This document shows positions 27,538-37,250 of a DNA stretch of 64,000 nucleotides, in pieces (position 1 is the first letter of the stretch; each line of letters starts with the position of its first letter). Source of the stretch: Micrococcales bacterium 31B. Its GTDB lineage: Bacteria > Actinomycetota > Actinomycetes > Actinomycetales > Dermabacteraceae. A model generated the notes under the pieces. It was not told the DNA's origin. It saw nothing but the letters and a program-made list of their open reading frames with translations, and ran no database searches. Made by a program: the position numbers and the translations under genes. Where the stretch lies: contig JAFFTF010000001.1 in assembly GCA_022803075.1 (NCBI GenBank), forward strand, positions 427,573 to 491,572. Direction: 5' to 3'.

Positions 27538-28251
27538 ATGCAAGCAGGCGTTCGGCAGCGCACGCTGCGCGGTGCGCTCGCGGCCCTGATCGCGACCGGA
27601 TTCGCCCTCGCGTCGCACGGGGCAGCCGACGGTGCCATGCCGTCCTGGGGCGCCGCGGGAGTCGTGCTCGCCGTGAGCGTTCCCCTGTGCATAATCCTCG
27701 CGGGCCGCCACCTAGCCCTGCCGCGACTCTTCGCCTCCGTGCTGCTCAGCCAGGCGGGCTACCATGTGGCCTTTGCGCTGGTCGGAACCCAAGCCACCGG
27801 TGGTGCGCTACCCCTGGGGCACCACGCGGACGCCGCCGCCCTCCCTGGCAGCGTCACGGCCAGCCCGCCCCTGGCCGGGGCCACGGGCTCGGCCCTCGTC
27901 GCGGGCGCTCACGCGTTCGAACCTTCCATGCTTGCCGCCCACCTCGGGGCCGCGCTCGCGACCATTGCGCTGCTGTATCGCGGCGAACGCGCGCTGCTGA
28001 AGGTCGTGGCCGCCGCGCGCCTCGTCGCGCGGCCCGCGTGGGCTTGGCTCCGCGCGACCCTGCTCGGCGTTTACCCCGGCACGACGACGCTAGGGGCTCC
28101 CACTTTCATCGCCGGGGTATCCCGGGCCCCAGCCCGCCGAGACTGGTGCGCGCGTGCCCCGCAGCGGGGTCCTCCGGTGGGGTTATTGCGCGCGCCGGGT
28201 CACGTCCCGGCGCGCGCGAATGACACCCACACCTTCTCTACCCCCACCTAA
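27538..28251 (+). CDS. Unknown membrane protein upstream of copC
   Basis: 237 residues with about four hydrophobic helices (the last near SMLAAHLGAALATIALLY). His residues cluster in the loops and at membrane edges (GYHVAF, GHHAD, GAHAF). The C-terminus is basic and Pro-rich. The ATG has GAGGTG upstream and the stop is eight bases before copC, so the two are probably cotranscribed. I do not recognise a named family; a role in copper handling with CopC is inferred from context and His content only. Confidence 0.7.
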   Translation: MQAGVRQRTLRGALAALIATGFALASHGAADGAMPSWGAAGVVLAVSVPLCIILAGRHLALPRLFASVLLSQAGYHVAFALVGTQATGGALPLGHHADAAALPGSVTASPPLAGATGSALVAGAHAFEPSMLAAHLGAALATIALLYRGERALLKVVAAARLVARPAWAWLRATLLGVYPGTTTLGAPTFIAGVSRAPARRDWCARAPQRGPPVGLLRAPGHVPARANDTHTFSTPT

Positions 28252-28259
28252 GGACTCCT

Positions 28260-29102
28260 ATGATCCATTCCCTATTCGCCCAAGCCACGCGCGTCACCGC
28301 GCGAAACGCCGGCTCCACCCCACGCACACCCCTGCCGGGCCGCGTGCTCGCCGTGCTGCTCGCGACGGTGTTCTCCCTGTTCGTGCTCACGAGCGCTCCC
28401 TGGCAGGCGAGTGCTCACGACAACCTCGTGAGCAGCGACCCTGCGCCCAACGCCGTGCTCACGGCGGCACCCGAGCGCATCTCGCTCGCGTTCAGCGCCA
28501 ACATTCTCGAGCTGGGCAGTGCCATCGAAGTCAAGGATGCCGCGGGCACGCTTTGGAACAGCGACGACCTGCGCGTGGCCGGCCCCGTGTTGTCGATTTC
28601 GGTCAAAGCAGACATGCCGTCGGGCGCGTACACTGCGGTCTGGCGCGCTGTGTCGTCAGACGGGCACCCCATTACGGGCGAGGTTCCCTTCACGGTGAAC
28701 CTCGCGGCTCCGCCCGCCGACCCAACCGCAGAGGCCACCAACACGGCCGCCACGGCGGTGGGTACAGCGGCGCCCACGGGAACGAGCACGTCACCCGAGT
28801 CGCTGGCCGAGACCACCTCGGCCACCGCCTCGGTCAGCATCACGGCCACCGCGCCCGCGGATGAGGCCACCCCCGCTGCCGAACCCACGGCGTCCGAGCC
28901 CACCACCTATGCCCCGGGGGCGGTCGCGTCTGGCGCGGGAGTCATGCCCGACAATCCCAGCGCGGTGGCCAGCGAGAACACCGCAACCAACGCCGATCAG
29001 GGCAGCGGCATGAGCAGCCCCATCCTGTATGCCGTCCTCGGCGCCCTGGTGATCCTCACACTCGTTCTCGTGGTGAAGTGGGTGCGGCGCTCGCGGTCTT
29101 AG
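28260..29102 (+). CDS. copC: Membrane-anchored CopC-domain copper-binding protein
   Basis: Extracytoplasmic copper-binding protein, 280 residues. A Sec signal peptide ends at WQASA, leaving His as the mature first residue, the usual Cu(II) ligand of CopC (AHDNLVSSDPAPN). The beta-barrel follows to about residue 150 and ends SDGHPITGEVPFTVN, which supplies another conserved Asp-x-His pair. A linker of about 100 residues rich in Ala, Thr, Pro and Glu leads to a C-terminal transmembrane helix and RRSRS. The start has AAGGA upstream. The exact metal affinity cannot be judged. Confidence 0.92.
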   Translation: MIHSLFAQATRVTARNAGSTPRTPLPGRVLAVLLATVFSLFVLTSAPWQASAHDNLVSSDPAPNAVLTAAPERISLAFSANILELGSAIEVKDAAGTLWNSDDLRVAGPVLSISVKADMPSGAYTAVWRAVSSDGHPITGEVPFTVNLAAPPADPTAEATNTAATAVGTAAPTGTSTSPESLAETTSATASVSITATAPADEATPAAEPTASEPTTYAPGAVASGAGVMPDNPSAVASENTATNADQGSGMSSPILYAVLGALVILTLVLVVKWVRRSRS

Positions 29103-29184
29103 TCCGCTGACGGGACCAATACCGACGGGGGCCCGGTGCGCGCCGGGCCCCGCGTCTGCGCGCCGCGTGTGGCACCGTGGAAGG

Positions 29185-30144
29185 GTGCACATCTTTGACG
29201 ACGTGGTGAGCGACTACGAGCACTACCTCCGCGTGCAGCGGGGCCGCTCGGAGCACACCGTGCGCGCGTATTGCGCCGATGCCCGCAGCGTCCTGGAATA
29301 CGCGGCTAGTCACCACGACGACCTGCCGCCAAGCTCCGAGGCACCTCAGCATGGTGCCCGCCTGGTCCTGGGCACCCTTTCAATTGGCACCCTGCGCGCG
29401 TGGCTGGCCGACCTCGCGAGCACCGGTGCGGCCCGCCGCAGCCTGGCGCGCCGCGCGGCCGCCGCCCGCTCATTCACGCGGTGGGCGCACCGCGCGGGTT
29501 TGGTCGCCGCCGACCCGGGGGTGCGCCTCGTCGCCCCGCGACCCGAGCGCTATCTGCCGCACGTGCTGCGCCAGGGTGACGTGAACGACCTGTTGCACGA
29601 AGCCGAAACGCGAGCGGCAGACGTGGACCCCCTCGCCGTGCGCGATGTCTGTGCCCTCGAACTGCTCTACGGCGCGGGACTCCGCGTGGCCGAACTGTGT
29701 GGCCTCGACCTGCGCGATGTCGACCTCGAGCGCCGCACCCTGCGCGTCCTGGGCAAGGGCGGCAAGGAGCGCACCGTACCGTTCGGCCGACCCGCCGCCG
29801 ACGCGGTCGCAACCTACCTGGACGCCTCGCGCCCCGTCCTGGCAGGTGCGGCGAGCGGCACCGCCCTCCTGCTGGGCGCGCGCGGTGGGCGGCTGGGCCC
29901 GAGAGCCGTGCGCACCCTGCTCGATCGCATCGCCGCGGTCACCGGAGCGGGCGGCGCGGCGCGGCGCGTCAGCCCGCACACCCTGCGGCACAGCGCCGCC
30001 ACTCACCTCGTGGAGGGTGGGGCTGACCTGCGCAGCGTGCAGGAGATTCTCGGGCATTCGACTCTGGCGACGACCCAGCTCTACACGCACGTCAGTTCGG
30101 AGCGTTTGCGAGCCAGTTTTGAGCAGGCACACCCGCGCGCGTGA
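29185..30144 (+). CDS. xerC: Tyrosine recombinase, XerC-like
   Basis: Site-specific recombinase, probably resolving chromosome dimers. 319 residues with an N-terminal SAM-like core-binding domain (DYEHYLRVQRGRSEHTVRAYCADAR) and a catalytic domain with all residues: Arg in GAGLRVAEL, Lys in GKGGKERTV, HxxR in SPHTLRHSAATHL, His in LGHSTLATTQ, and Tyr in LYTHVSSERL. The start is uncertain: GTG 29185 fits the family length, with GGAAGG unusually close; GTG 29167 is the alternative. The position before rpsB is the usual place of xerC in actinobacteria. No mobile element surrounds it. Confidence 0.9.
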   Translation: MHIFDDVVSDYEHYLRVQRGRSEHTVRAYCADARSVLEYAASHHDDLPPSSEAPQHGARLVLGTLSIGTLRAWLADLASTGAARRSLARRAAAARSFTRWAHRAGLVAADPGVRLVAPRPERYLPHVLRQGDVNDLLHEAETRAADVDPLAVRDVCALELLYGAGLRVAELCGLDLRDVDLERRTLRVLGKGGKERTVPFGRPAADAVATYLDASRPVLAGAASGTALLLGARGGRLGPRAVRTLLDRIAAVTGAGGAARRVSPHTLRHSAATHLVEGGADLRSVQEILGHSTLATTQLYTHVSSERLRASFEQAHPRA

Positions 30145-30204
30145 ACCGCACCTAACCGCACCTCGCCGCACCTAACCGCAACTAACCGCACCGCACCGCA
30201 CCGT
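30145..30204. repeat. 10-bp tandem repeat, six units, after xerC
   Basis: Six head-to-tail units of the type ACCGCACCTA begin at the first base after the xerC stop; units 1 and 2 differ at one position, later units drift at the 3' half. It fills most of the gap to the convergent M23 gene. Confidence 0.85.
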
Positions 30205-30231
30205 CCGTCATCGGTGACGAGTGACCCCACG

Positions 30232-30837
30232 TTAGCCCCCGCCCCGCTGCCCGCCGAGCGGTAGGAGCCGAACGGGCTCCGCGGCGTCCGCCAGAAAGAG
30301 CAGCGGATTCACGTACTCGCCGTCGAGGCGTAAGCCCAGGTGAAAGCACGCGGTGGCGCCGCAATGGGCGACCCGCCCCGGCTCCCAGACGCGCGCAACC
30401 ACCTGACCAGCGGCGACGGTGCTGCCTCGGGGCACCAGGGCGTCCACGGGTTCGAAACTCGTGATGAGGCCGTTGCCGTGGTCGATGCTGAGCACCCCGC
30501 GACCCGCCAGCATGCCCGCGAAGCGCACGGTGCCGGCCGCGGGAGCCGTGAGGTCGCCGCTGGCGCCGAGGTCGACGCCGCGATGGCCCGGCAGCCAATT
30601 CTGGGCCGGTTTGTCGAAGGCGCGCAGCACGGGCACGGGGCCCGGGGTCGGCCACGCGAGCCGCCGCGAGGGGGCGGGCGTCTCGGTTGTACCCACGGGC
30701 GCCGCCGCTGTGAATACGGGGCCAGTCTGGGCGGACGCGGCCGGGGCTGGGAGGGCCGGTGAGCCGCCGAGGAGCAGGGTGAGGAGCAGGGTGAGGAGCG
30801 ACGCCGTGATGGCGGGGAGCGCGCGTTGGAGAGTCAT
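30232..30837 (-). CDS. Secreted M23-family (LytM-like) protein with atypical active site
   Basis: 201-residue exported protein with a Sec signal peptide (hydrophobic core SLLTLLLTLLLGG, cleavage near ASA) and one M23 domain. The HxxxD zinc motif is present (HRGVDLG), as are typical LytM segments (DHGNGLITSFEPVDALVPRGSTV). The usual HxH motif reads CFHLGLR, so the first His is Cys while the second is kept. The gene is conserved beside rpsB in actinobacteria, on the opposite strand. It may be a cell-wall hydrolase or a catalytically changed regulator. Confidence 0.88.
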   Translation of the reverse strand: MTLQRALPAITASLLTLLLTLLLGGSPALPAPAASAQTGPVFTAAAPVGTTETPAPSRRLAWPTPGPVPVLRAFDKPAQNWLPGHRGVDLGASGDLTAPAAGTVRFAGMLAGRGVLSIDHGNGLITSFEPVDALVPRGSTVAAGQVVARVWEPGRVAHCGATACFHLGLRLDGEYVNPLLFLADAAEPVRLLPLGGQRGGG

Positions 30838-31218
30838 GATTCACTTCAGCACCGGTGGCGCGATGGCGATGACTCGAGCCTGCGCCTGTCGACGGAAGTG
30901 CGACTCGTCGGCGGCGGGCAACCCCACGAAATGTGATGGGTCACTCTCTCAGGCGACCGCTGCCCGGTGTCGCCCGGCCTCAGCGCCCGGTAGACTAGAT
31001 GCGGCAGTCGACTGTGTCGGCTGACTTCGCGTGCCCTTTGATTCATGTCGCGACACGGCCCTGTGGTCGATAGTCGCAGATCTGGCGCAAGTATCGGTCA
31101 TTCCCCCAACACCTGGTGGGGGAGTGTGCGTTGCGCACGGGCACCAGGGGCCTTCGGGCCAGGTAACTGATAATTCGGCATGTGCGGCCAACCCGCCATG
31201 CCACTGTGAAAGGTAATC
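30838..31218 (+). promoter_or_regulatory. rpsB promoter region and long structured leader
   Basis: TAGACT at 30991-30996 is a candidate -10, implying a leader of about 220 bases. It contains CCCCCA/TGGGGG (31103-31122); an alternative CCTGGTG (31112-31118) with CACCAGG (31142-31148) that excludes the first; GGCC-TTCG-GGCC (31149-31160); and a 10-bp stem with one bulge (31177-31202) that ends just before the GAAAGG ribosome binding site. Regulation by uS2 is possible but not shown. Confidence 0.55.
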
Positions 31219-32142
31219 ATGGCTGTTGTAACCATGCGCCAGCTGCTCGAGAGTGGTGTCCACTACGGTCACCAGACTCGCCGCTGGAACCCCAAGAACC
31301 GTCGCTTCATCTTCACGGAGCGCAACGGCATCCACGTCATCGACCTGGCTAAGTCGCTCGGTCACATCGACATCGCGTTCGACTTCGTGAAGCAGACCGT
31401 GTCTCACGGCGGCTCGATCCTGTTCGTCGGCACGAAGAAGCAGGCGCAGGAGCCCATCGCCGAGCAGGCCTCGCGCGTCGGCATGCCCTACGTGAACCAC
31501 CGTTGGCTCGGTGGCATGCTCACCAACTTCAACACGGTGAACAAGCGCCTCCAGCGCATGAAAGAGCTCGAACTGCTCGACTTCGACGATGTGGCCGGTT
31601 CGGGCCGCACGAAGAAAGAGCTCCTCGTGCTGCGCCGCGAAAAGGACAAGCTGACCCGTACCCTCGGCGGCATCCGCGACATGGCCAAGGTTCCCTCGGC
31701 CGTGTTCGTGGTGGACACGAAGAAGGAACACCTCGCGATCGACGAGGCGAAGAAGCTGCGCATCCCCGTGGTCGCGATCCTCGACACCAACTGCGATCCC
31801 GACGAGATCGACTACAAAATCCCCGGCAATGACGACGCGATCCGCGCCGTTGCGCTGCTGACCCGCGTGGTCGCTGACGCCGTCGCGGCCGGTCTGCAGG
31901 AGCGTCACGCGCGTCCCGTCCAGGGCGAGCAGAACGTTTCGGCCGTAGAGCCCCTCGCCGAATGGGAACTCGAACTGCTGAAGCAGAACGAATCCGCTGA
32001 CGCCGCTCCCGCCGCTGAGGCGGCCGCCGATGCAGCACCCGCTGCCGAGGAGGCCCCCGCTGTCGAGGCTGCTGCCGAAGAGGCTCCTGCCGCTGAGGTT
32101 GTGGCCGAAGAGGCCGCTGCTGAAGCACCCGCTGCCGAATAA
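31219..32142 (+). CDS. rpsB: Small ribosomal subunit protein uS2 with acidic tail
   Basis: Structural 30S protein. The conserved core is complete: [49 protein letters not shown] and PGNDDAIRA. From about residue 250 the protein ends in a tail of some 50 residues almost only Ala, Glu, Pro and Val, similar in style to the bS16 tail. 307 residues in all. GAAAGG precedes the ATG. tsf follows after 30 bases, the universal pairing. Confidence 0.97.
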   Translation: MAVVTMRQLLESGVHYGHQTRRWNPKNRRFIFTERNGIHVIDLAKSLGHIDIAFDFVKQTVSHGGSILFVGTKKQAQEPIAEQASRVGMPYVNHRWLGGMLTNFNTVNKRLQRMKELELLDFDDVAGSGRTKKELLVLRREKDKLTRTLGGIRDMAKVPSAVFVVDTKKEHLAIDEAKKLRIPVVAILDTNCDPDEIDYKIPGNDDAIRAVALLTRVVADAVAAGLQERHARPVQGEQNVSAVEPLAEWELELLKQNESADAAPAAEAAADAAPAAEEAPAVEAAAEEAPAAEVVAEEAAAEAPAAE

Positions 32143-32172
32143 GCTGTCAACCTCGTACCTGGAGACATAAAC

Positions 32173-33015
32173 ATGGCAAATTACACCGCTGCCGACATCA
32201 AGGCCCTGCGCGAGAAGACCGGCGCAGGCATGCTTGACGTCAAGAAGGCTCTCGATGAGGCCGAAGGCAACATGGAAAAGGCCGTCGAGATCATTCGCGT
32301 TAAGGGCCTGAAGGGCATCGCCAAGCGCGAAGGCCGTTCGGCCTCGGACGGCCTCGTGGCCGCTTCGATTGACGAAGCGAATGGCGTCAAGGTCGGCACC
32401 ATTCTCGAACTCAACTGCGAGACTGACTTCGTCGCCAAGGGCGAAAAGTTCGTGACCCTCGGCAACACCGCCATCGCTGCGGCCGTCGCCTCGGGCGCCA
32501 CCACCGCCGAAGAGCTCAACGCTGCAGACGTGGCTGAGGGCGGCACGTTCCAGGCCGTCATCGAGAACGCTGGCGCTACGCTCGGCGAAAAGATCGAGGT
32601 TCGTCGCATCGCTCGCGTTGAGGGCGAAGTAGTCGAAAACTACATGCACCGCACCAACAAAGACCTGCCCCCGCAGGTCGGCGTGCTGGTTGCCACCGAC
32701 GCCGCGGGCGCAGACGTCGCGCGCGATGTTGCCATGCACATCGCCGCGTACTCGCCCACGTTCCTCAGCCGCGAAGACGTTCCCGCCGAGGTGGTGGAGA
32801 ACGAGCGTCGCGTGGCCGAAGAAACGGCTCGCAATGAAGGTAAGCCCGAGGCTGCCCTCGCGAAGATCGTCGACGGTCGCATGAATGGCTTCTTCAAGGA
32901 GAACTGCCTGCTCGATCAGGCGTTTGCCAAGGATCCCAAGCAGACCGTCGGTGCCGTTGTGAACGCGGCCGGCGCTACGGTGAAGGGCTTTGTGCGCTTC
33001 AAGGTCGGCGTCTAA
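32173..33015 (+). CDS. tsf: Elongation factor Ts
   Basis: Nucleotide exchange factor for EF-Tu. 280 residues with the N-terminal UBA-like domain (IKALREKTGAGMLDVKKALDEA), the catalytic TDFVAKGEKF motif (the TDF residues intrude into EF-Tu), and VARDVAMHIAA. CTGGAG lies upstream of the ATG. Cotranscribed with rpsB and closed by a strong terminator. Confidence 0.97.
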   Translation: MANYTAADIKALREKTGAGMLDVKKALDEAEGNMEKAVEIIRVKGLKGIAKREGRSASDGLVAASIDEANGVKVGTILELNCETDFVAKGEKFVTLGNTAIAAAVASGATTAEELNAADVAEGGTFQAVIENAGATLGEKIEVRRIARVEGEVVENYMHRTNKDLPPQVGVLVATDAAGADVARDVAMHIAAYSPTFLSREDVPAEVVENERRVAEETARNEGKPEAALAKIVDGRMNGFFKENCLLDQAFAKDPKQTVGAVVNAAGATVKGFVRFKVGV

Positions 33016-33032
33016 CCGCCACCTGCTGACCA

Positions 33033-33066
33033 GGCGGCCCCCGGGTGTACCCGGGGGCCGCCTTTT
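33033..33066 (+). terminator. Rho-independent terminator after tsf
   Basis: A perfect 13-bp GC stem (GGCGGCCCCCGGG with its complement) around a TGTA loop, followed by TTTT. Confidence 0.92.
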
Positions 33067-33149
33067 GGTACATCCAGCGCCGCTCCCGACCCGCGGGCAC
33101 TTTTGGCCACATGCTGCCGCGCCGCCGGGTCAGGGGCGGAACGCCCCGT

Positions 33150-33155
33150 TAGACT
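33150..33155 (+). promoter_or_regulatory. Candidate -10 of pyrH
   Basis: TAGACT about 90 bases before the pyrH ATG, in the gap after the tsf terminator; the same hexamer is seen before rpsB. No good -35. Confidence 0.35.
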
Positions 33156-33244
33156 GAATGCGGTCACGATGCGGCCGCCACCGGCCTGCGGGTCGAGGGC
33201 GCCGACGTGCGTATTGCACTCTTTCCTCATCGCAAGGAGATTTC

Positions 33245-33970
33245 ATGTCGGAAGACGCCAACAAAAACGCCCGCCGAGTTTTGCTCAAGCTCTCCGGAGA
33301 AGCCTTCGGCAACGGCAAGGTAGGCGTCGACCCCAAGGTGGTAGCGCGATTTGCGGGTGAGATCGCCGCGGCTGTGAAACAGGGCGTGCAGGTCTGCATC
33401 GTCAATGGTGGCGGCAACTTTTTTCGAGGCGCACAGTTGCAAGAAGAAGGCATGGAACGACGCCGCGCGGATTACATGGGCATGCTCGGGACCGTCATGA
33501 ACTCGCTCGCGCTGCAAGACTTCTTGGAACAGGCGGGCGTCACGACGCGAGTGCAGACCGCTATCCACATGGGGCAGGTCGCCGAGCCGTACATTCCGCA
33601 GAAGGCGATTCGCCACCTAGAAAAGGGCCGCGTGGTCATCTTTAGTGCGGGCGCCGGTATGCCGTACTTCTCAACCGACACGGTCGCGGTGCAGCGCGCG
33701 CTCGAGATTGGCTGCTCCGAGGTGCTGATGGGCAAGAACGGCGTAGACGGCGTCTACACGGCCGACCCCAAAAAAGATCCCAACGCGACCAAGATCGAAT
33801 CCATTTCTTATGCCGACGCGCTCTCGCGGGGCCTGAAGGTCGTCGACGCCACGGCGTTCAGCCTGTGCATGGAGAACGCCATGTCCATGCACGTGTTCGG
33901 CATGGACGAGCCCGGCGACGTGACGCGGGCGATCCTGGGCGAACGGCTCGGCACCCTCGTGCACGGCTAG
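33245..33970 (+). CDS. pyrH: UMP kinase
   Basis: Hexameric kinase that makes UDP from UMP and is usually controlled by GTP and UTP. 241 residues of the amino acid kinase fold with [37 protein letters not shown] and [21 protein letters not shown] sits seven bases before the ATG. The order rpsB-tsf-pyrH-frr is the widespread one; here a terminator splits tsf from pyrH. Confidence 0.97.
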   Translation: MSEDANKNARRVLLKLSGEAFGNGKVGVDPKVVARFAGEIAAAVKQGVQVCIVNGGGNFFRGAQLQEEGMERRRADYMGMLGTVMNSLALQDFLEQAGVTTRVQTAIHMGQVAEPYIPQKAIRHLEKGRVVIFSAGAGMPYFSTDTVAVQRALEIGCSEVLMGKNGVDGVYTADPKKDPNATKIESISYADALSRGLKVVDATAFSLCMENAMSMHVFGMDEPGDVTRAILGERLGTLVHG

Positions 33971-34048
33971 TCCACGACTTTTCTCCGCCTATCGGGCGGT
34001 TGCTACGCTCACGTGGCAGCATTGACAATACCTAGAGAAAGTAAACCC

Positions 34049-34606
34049 ATGCCAGACGAAATCCTGCTCGAAGCCGAAGAGAAAATGGAAAAGGCCGTTG
34101 AGAACGCCAAGGAGCAGTTCTCGACGATCCGCACCGGCCGCGCCACGGCCGCTATGTTCGCAAAAATCGTCGTGGACTACTACGGTGCCCCCACGCCGAT
34201 TCAACAGGTCGCCTCGTTCCAGTTTCCCGAGGCGCGCACGGTGGTCGTGACGCCCTACGACAAGTCGGCGATGTCATCGCTCGAAGAGGCACTGCGCAAC
34301 TCTGACCTGGGCGTTAACCCTTCGAATAACGGTGATGTGCTGCGCATTGTGTTGCCTGCGCTGACCGAAGAACGCCGCAAAGACTACGTGAAGCTCGCGC
34401 GCGGCAAGGCCGAAGACGCTCGCATCTCGGTACGCAACATTCGTCGCAGCGCCAAAGATGGCATCGACAAGATGGTCAAGGATAAGGAGATCGGCGAGGA
34501 CGAAGGCGCGCGCGCCGAGAAGGAACTCGAGTCGATCACGAAGAAGTATGTAGAGGCGATCGACGCCGTGCTGCATCACAAAGAATCCGAGCTGCTTGAG
34601 GTCTAA
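34049..34606 (+). CDS. frr: Ribosome recycling factor
   Basis: Splits post-termination ribosomes with EF-G. 185 residues, the normal length, with the signature TIRTGRATAAMF, the PTPIQQVASFQFPEARTVVVTPYD segment and RRKDYVKLARGKAEDARISVRNIRR. ATG 34049 is preceded by AGAGAAAG. The stop overlaps the cdsA start by one base (TAATG). Confidence 0.97.
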   Translation: MPDEILLEAEEKMEKAVENAKEQFSTIRTGRATAAMFAKIVVDYYGAPTPIQQVASFQFPEARTVVVTPYDKSAMSSLEEALRNSDLGVNPSNNGDVLRIVLPALTEERRKDYVKLARGKAEDARISVRNIRRSAKDGIDKMVKDKEIGEDEGARAEKELESITKKYVEAIDAVLHHKESELLEV

Positions 34607-35925
34607 TGACGAATCCGGAACGCGCCGCACAACCCGATGACTCGTCGTCGGTCGCTGCGGCGCGCCCTCGGGGTCGCCGCGCGGCCCTTGGGGGCCCGGA
34701 CGCCTCGGGTGGCCCGGTTCCCCCCGCCCCCGCCCCCGTCCCCGCCGCCGACGCTGCCCAGCCCGCCCCCGAGGCCGGTCGCGCTGAGACCGCAGCCGAC
34801 GCTGCCCAGCCCGCCCCCGAGGCGTCCGCCTCTCACCCCGGAGGCGAAGGCCTGACCGAGGCGACGGCTACTTTCACGCTGCGCCCCGCGTCGACGGCGG
34901 GCAGCGGGAACGGCGGCGCGACCGACGCGGCCCCCGATGGCGGGCCCGCAGGCAGCGGAGAACCCACCTCCCAGAGCACGACGGCCGTGCGCGTGCGTTC
35001 CCGGCCCGCAGGTACGGGGCCGATGGCAGCGGTGGATGCGCCTACGACGGCGACCGTGACCTCCGGGCAGGCCGCCCTGAAGGCGATGCAGCAAAAGTTT
35101 TCGAGCGCCGAGAACCCGACCCCTCGCGCCGGCCGTAACCTCTTTCAGGCCATCGGCGTGGGCGTGCTGCTCGGCGCCCTCGTGCTGTGCAGCCTGCTGA
35201 TCATTCCGCAGATCTTTATGGCCGTGATTATTTTGGCGGTCGGCGCGGCACTGTGGGAGGTGCGCTCGGCTCTCATGCACCGCCAGGTCATGGTGCCGCT
35301 GCTGCCCACCTCGATCGGTGCCCTCGCCATTGTGATAAGCGCCGCGCTCAACGGCCCCGAAGGGGTGCTCGTGGCGCTGGCCGGTTCGGTCGTGGCGCTC
35401 GTCGCCTGGAGGGCCGTCGATGGCGGCGGCACGAAGGCACTGCGCGACATCTTGTCGGGTGTGCTGGTGCTGTTTTGGGTGCCGTTCATGGCGAGTTTCG
35501 CCGTATTCATGCTGCTTGATCCCAACGGGGCGCAGCGGGTGCTCGTGTTCTTGCTCGTGCCCATTGCCAACGACACCGTGGGCTATATCGTGGGGTCGCG
35601 ACTGGGCAAGCATCCGATGCTGCCGAGCGTGAGCCCCAAGAAGAGCTGGGAGGGCTTCGTGGGCTCCCTGCTTGGCGGCACCGGCATCGCGGTCGCCTCC
35701 ACCATGCTGCTGCTCGATGCACCCTACTGGGTGGGCCTGATCATGGGGCCGCTCGTGGTTCTGGTCGCCACCATGGGCGACCTGTGCGAATCTTTAATAA
35801 AGCGCGACCTGGGTGTCAAAGACATGGGCACCCTCCTGCCGGGCCACGGCGGCGTGATGGATCGACTCGATTCGATTTTGCTGGTGGCACCGTTGATGTA
35901 CTTCCTGATGGACATCCTGATTTGA
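34606..35925 (+). CDS. cdsA: Phosphatidate cytidylyltransferase
   Basis: Makes CDP-diacylglycerol from phosphatidate and CTP in the cytoplasmic membrane, the branch point of phospholipid synthesis. 439 residues. The first 170 or so are disordered and rich in Ala and Pro; several transmembrane helices follow, and the family signature is complete near the C-terminus ([11 protein letters not shown], then [13 protein letters not shown]). Translationally coupled to frr upstream and rlmN downstream by one-base overlaps. The long N-terminal extension is common in high-GC actinobacteria. Confidence 0.95.
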   Translation: MTNPERAAQPDDSSSVAAARPRGRRAALGGPDASGGPVPPAPAPVPAADAAQPAPEAGRAETAADAAQPAPEASASHPGGEGLTEATATFTLRPASTAGSGNGGATDAAPDGGPAGSGEPTSQSTTAVRVRSRPAGTGPMAAVDAPTTATVTSGQAALKAMQQKFSSAENPTPRAGRNLFQAIGVGVLLGALVLCSLLIIPQIFMAVIILAVGAALWEVRSALMHRQVMVPLLPTSIGALAIVISAALNGPEGVLVALAGSVVALVAWRAVDGGGTKALRDILSGVLVLFWVPFMASFAVFMLLDPNGAQRVLVFLLVPIANDTVGYIVGSRLGKHPMLPSVSPKKSWEGFVGSLLGGTGIAVASTMLLLDAPYWVGLIMGPLVVLVATMGDLCESLIKRDLGVKDMGTLLPGHGGVMDRLDSILLVAPLMYFLMDILI

Positions 35926-37250
35926 TGGCAATAATGACTGACAGCCCGCAGCCCGAGAACCCTGAGAACACCGAAATCAACGAACCGGACAAGGCCGCTG
36001 AGGGGCCCGCTACGGCCGTGCCCGTCATCATCGGCAATCGGCCCTTGGCGCCCGGCGAACTGCAGATGCGCGCCCCGCGCCGAGGCAAGCCGCCCGTTCA
36101 CCTGGCCGACCTCACGGCGACCGAGCGCACCGAGCACCTGAAGTCTCTCGGCCACCAGGGCTTTCGCGCGAAGCAGTTGAGCAAGCACTACTTCGAGCAC
36201 TTCACGACTGACCCGGAGCAGATGACCGACCTGCCCGCGGCGCAGCGCGCAGAGATCACGGCGGTGGTGTTCCCGAAGCTGCTGACCGAGGTGTCGGTGC
36301 AGTTGGCGGACCAGGGCCGCACCGTGAAGACGCTGTGGCGACTGCATGATGGTTCGCTCGTCGAATCCGTGCTCATGCGCTACAAGGACCGCACGACGAT
36401 CTGTGTCTCTAGCCAGGCCGGCTGCGGAATGAACTGCCCCTTCTGTGCGACTGGCCAAGCGGGCCTGACGCGCAACATGTCGACGGCGGAGATCATTGAG
36501 CAGGTGCGCATCGCGAACCAGCAACTGGCTGCGGGCCAGGTCGCCGGCGGGCCGGGTCGCGTCACGAACCTCGTGTTCATGGGCATGGGCGAACCCATGG
36601 CGAACTACAAGGCCGTGGCGGCCTCCGTGCGCCGCCTGACCGACTCACGCCCCGATGGTTTTGGCATGTCGGCCCGCAACGTCACGGTGTCCACGGTGGG
36701 GCTCCTGCCCGCGATCGAGAAGCTCACTCAGGAGGGGATTCCCTGCACGCTGGCCATCAGCATCCACGCTCCCGACAATGAGTTGCGAGACGAGCTGGTG
36801 CCGATCAATCAGCGCTACAAAATTGACGACGTGCTCGACGCGGCGCGCACGTACTTCGACACCACGGGTCGCCGCGTGAGCATTGAGTATGCGCTGATTC
36901 GTGACATCAACGATCAGGCGTGGCGCGCCGACCTCCTGGGGCGGATGCTCACCGCGCGCGGGGGAGCGGGGTGGATACATGTGAATCCGATTCCCCTGAA
37001 CCCCGTGCCGAACTCCAAGTGGACCGCCTCGGACCCGCGGGTGGAGGAGGAGTTCGTGGAGACCCTGCGGTCCTACGGAATCTCCACGACCGTGCGAGAC
37101 ACGCGAGGCAGTGACATCGACGGGGCGTGCGGCCAGTTGGCCGCGACCATCGTAGAGGACGCCCGGCACCGCGAGGATCGTGAGGCACGCGTGGGTCGGG
37201 TCGAATTGATCGCGGCCGCGCCGCATCTCGAGGGCAACTCGCGCGGATAA
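35925..37250 (+). CDS. rlmN: 23S rRNA/tRNA adenine-C2 methyltransferase RlmN
   Basis: Radical-SAM enzyme that methylates A2503 of 23S rRNA and A37 of some tRNAs. 441 residues with CGMNCPFC (Cys167, 171, 174 of the 4Fe-4S cluster), [10 protein letters not shown], and the catalytic Cys near the C-terminus ([12 protein letters not shown]). The ATG at 35925 overlaps the cdsA stop; an ATG at 35934 is possible. About 50 unconserved, acidic residues precede the core, more than usual. Confidence 0.95.
   Translation: MAIMTDSPQPENPENTEINEPDKAAEGPATAVPVIIGNRPLAPGELQMRAPRRGKPPVHLADLTATERTEHLKSLGHQGFRAKQLSKHYFEHFTTDPEQMTDLPAAQRAEITAVVFPKLLTEVSVQLADQGRTVKTLWRLHDGSLVESVLMRYKDRTTICVSSQAGCGMNCPFCATGQAGLTRNMSTAEIIEQVRIANQQLAAGQVAGGPGRVTNLVFMGMGEPMANYKAVAASVRRLTDSRPDGFGMSARNVTVSTVGLLPAIEKLTQEGIPCTLAISIHAPDNELRDELVPINQRYKIDDVLDAARTYFDTTGRRVSIEYALIRDINDQAWRADLLGRMLTARGGAGWIHVNPIPLNPVPNSKWTASDPRVEEEFVETLRSYGISTTVRDTRGSDIDGACGQLAATIVEDARHREDREARVGRVELIAAAPHLEGNSRG

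Noticed and set aside
29185-30144. Tyrosine recombinase as evidence of an integrated element
   Set aside because: It is at the usual chromosomal xerC position before rpsB, with no attachment-site repeats, cargo or phage genes nearby.
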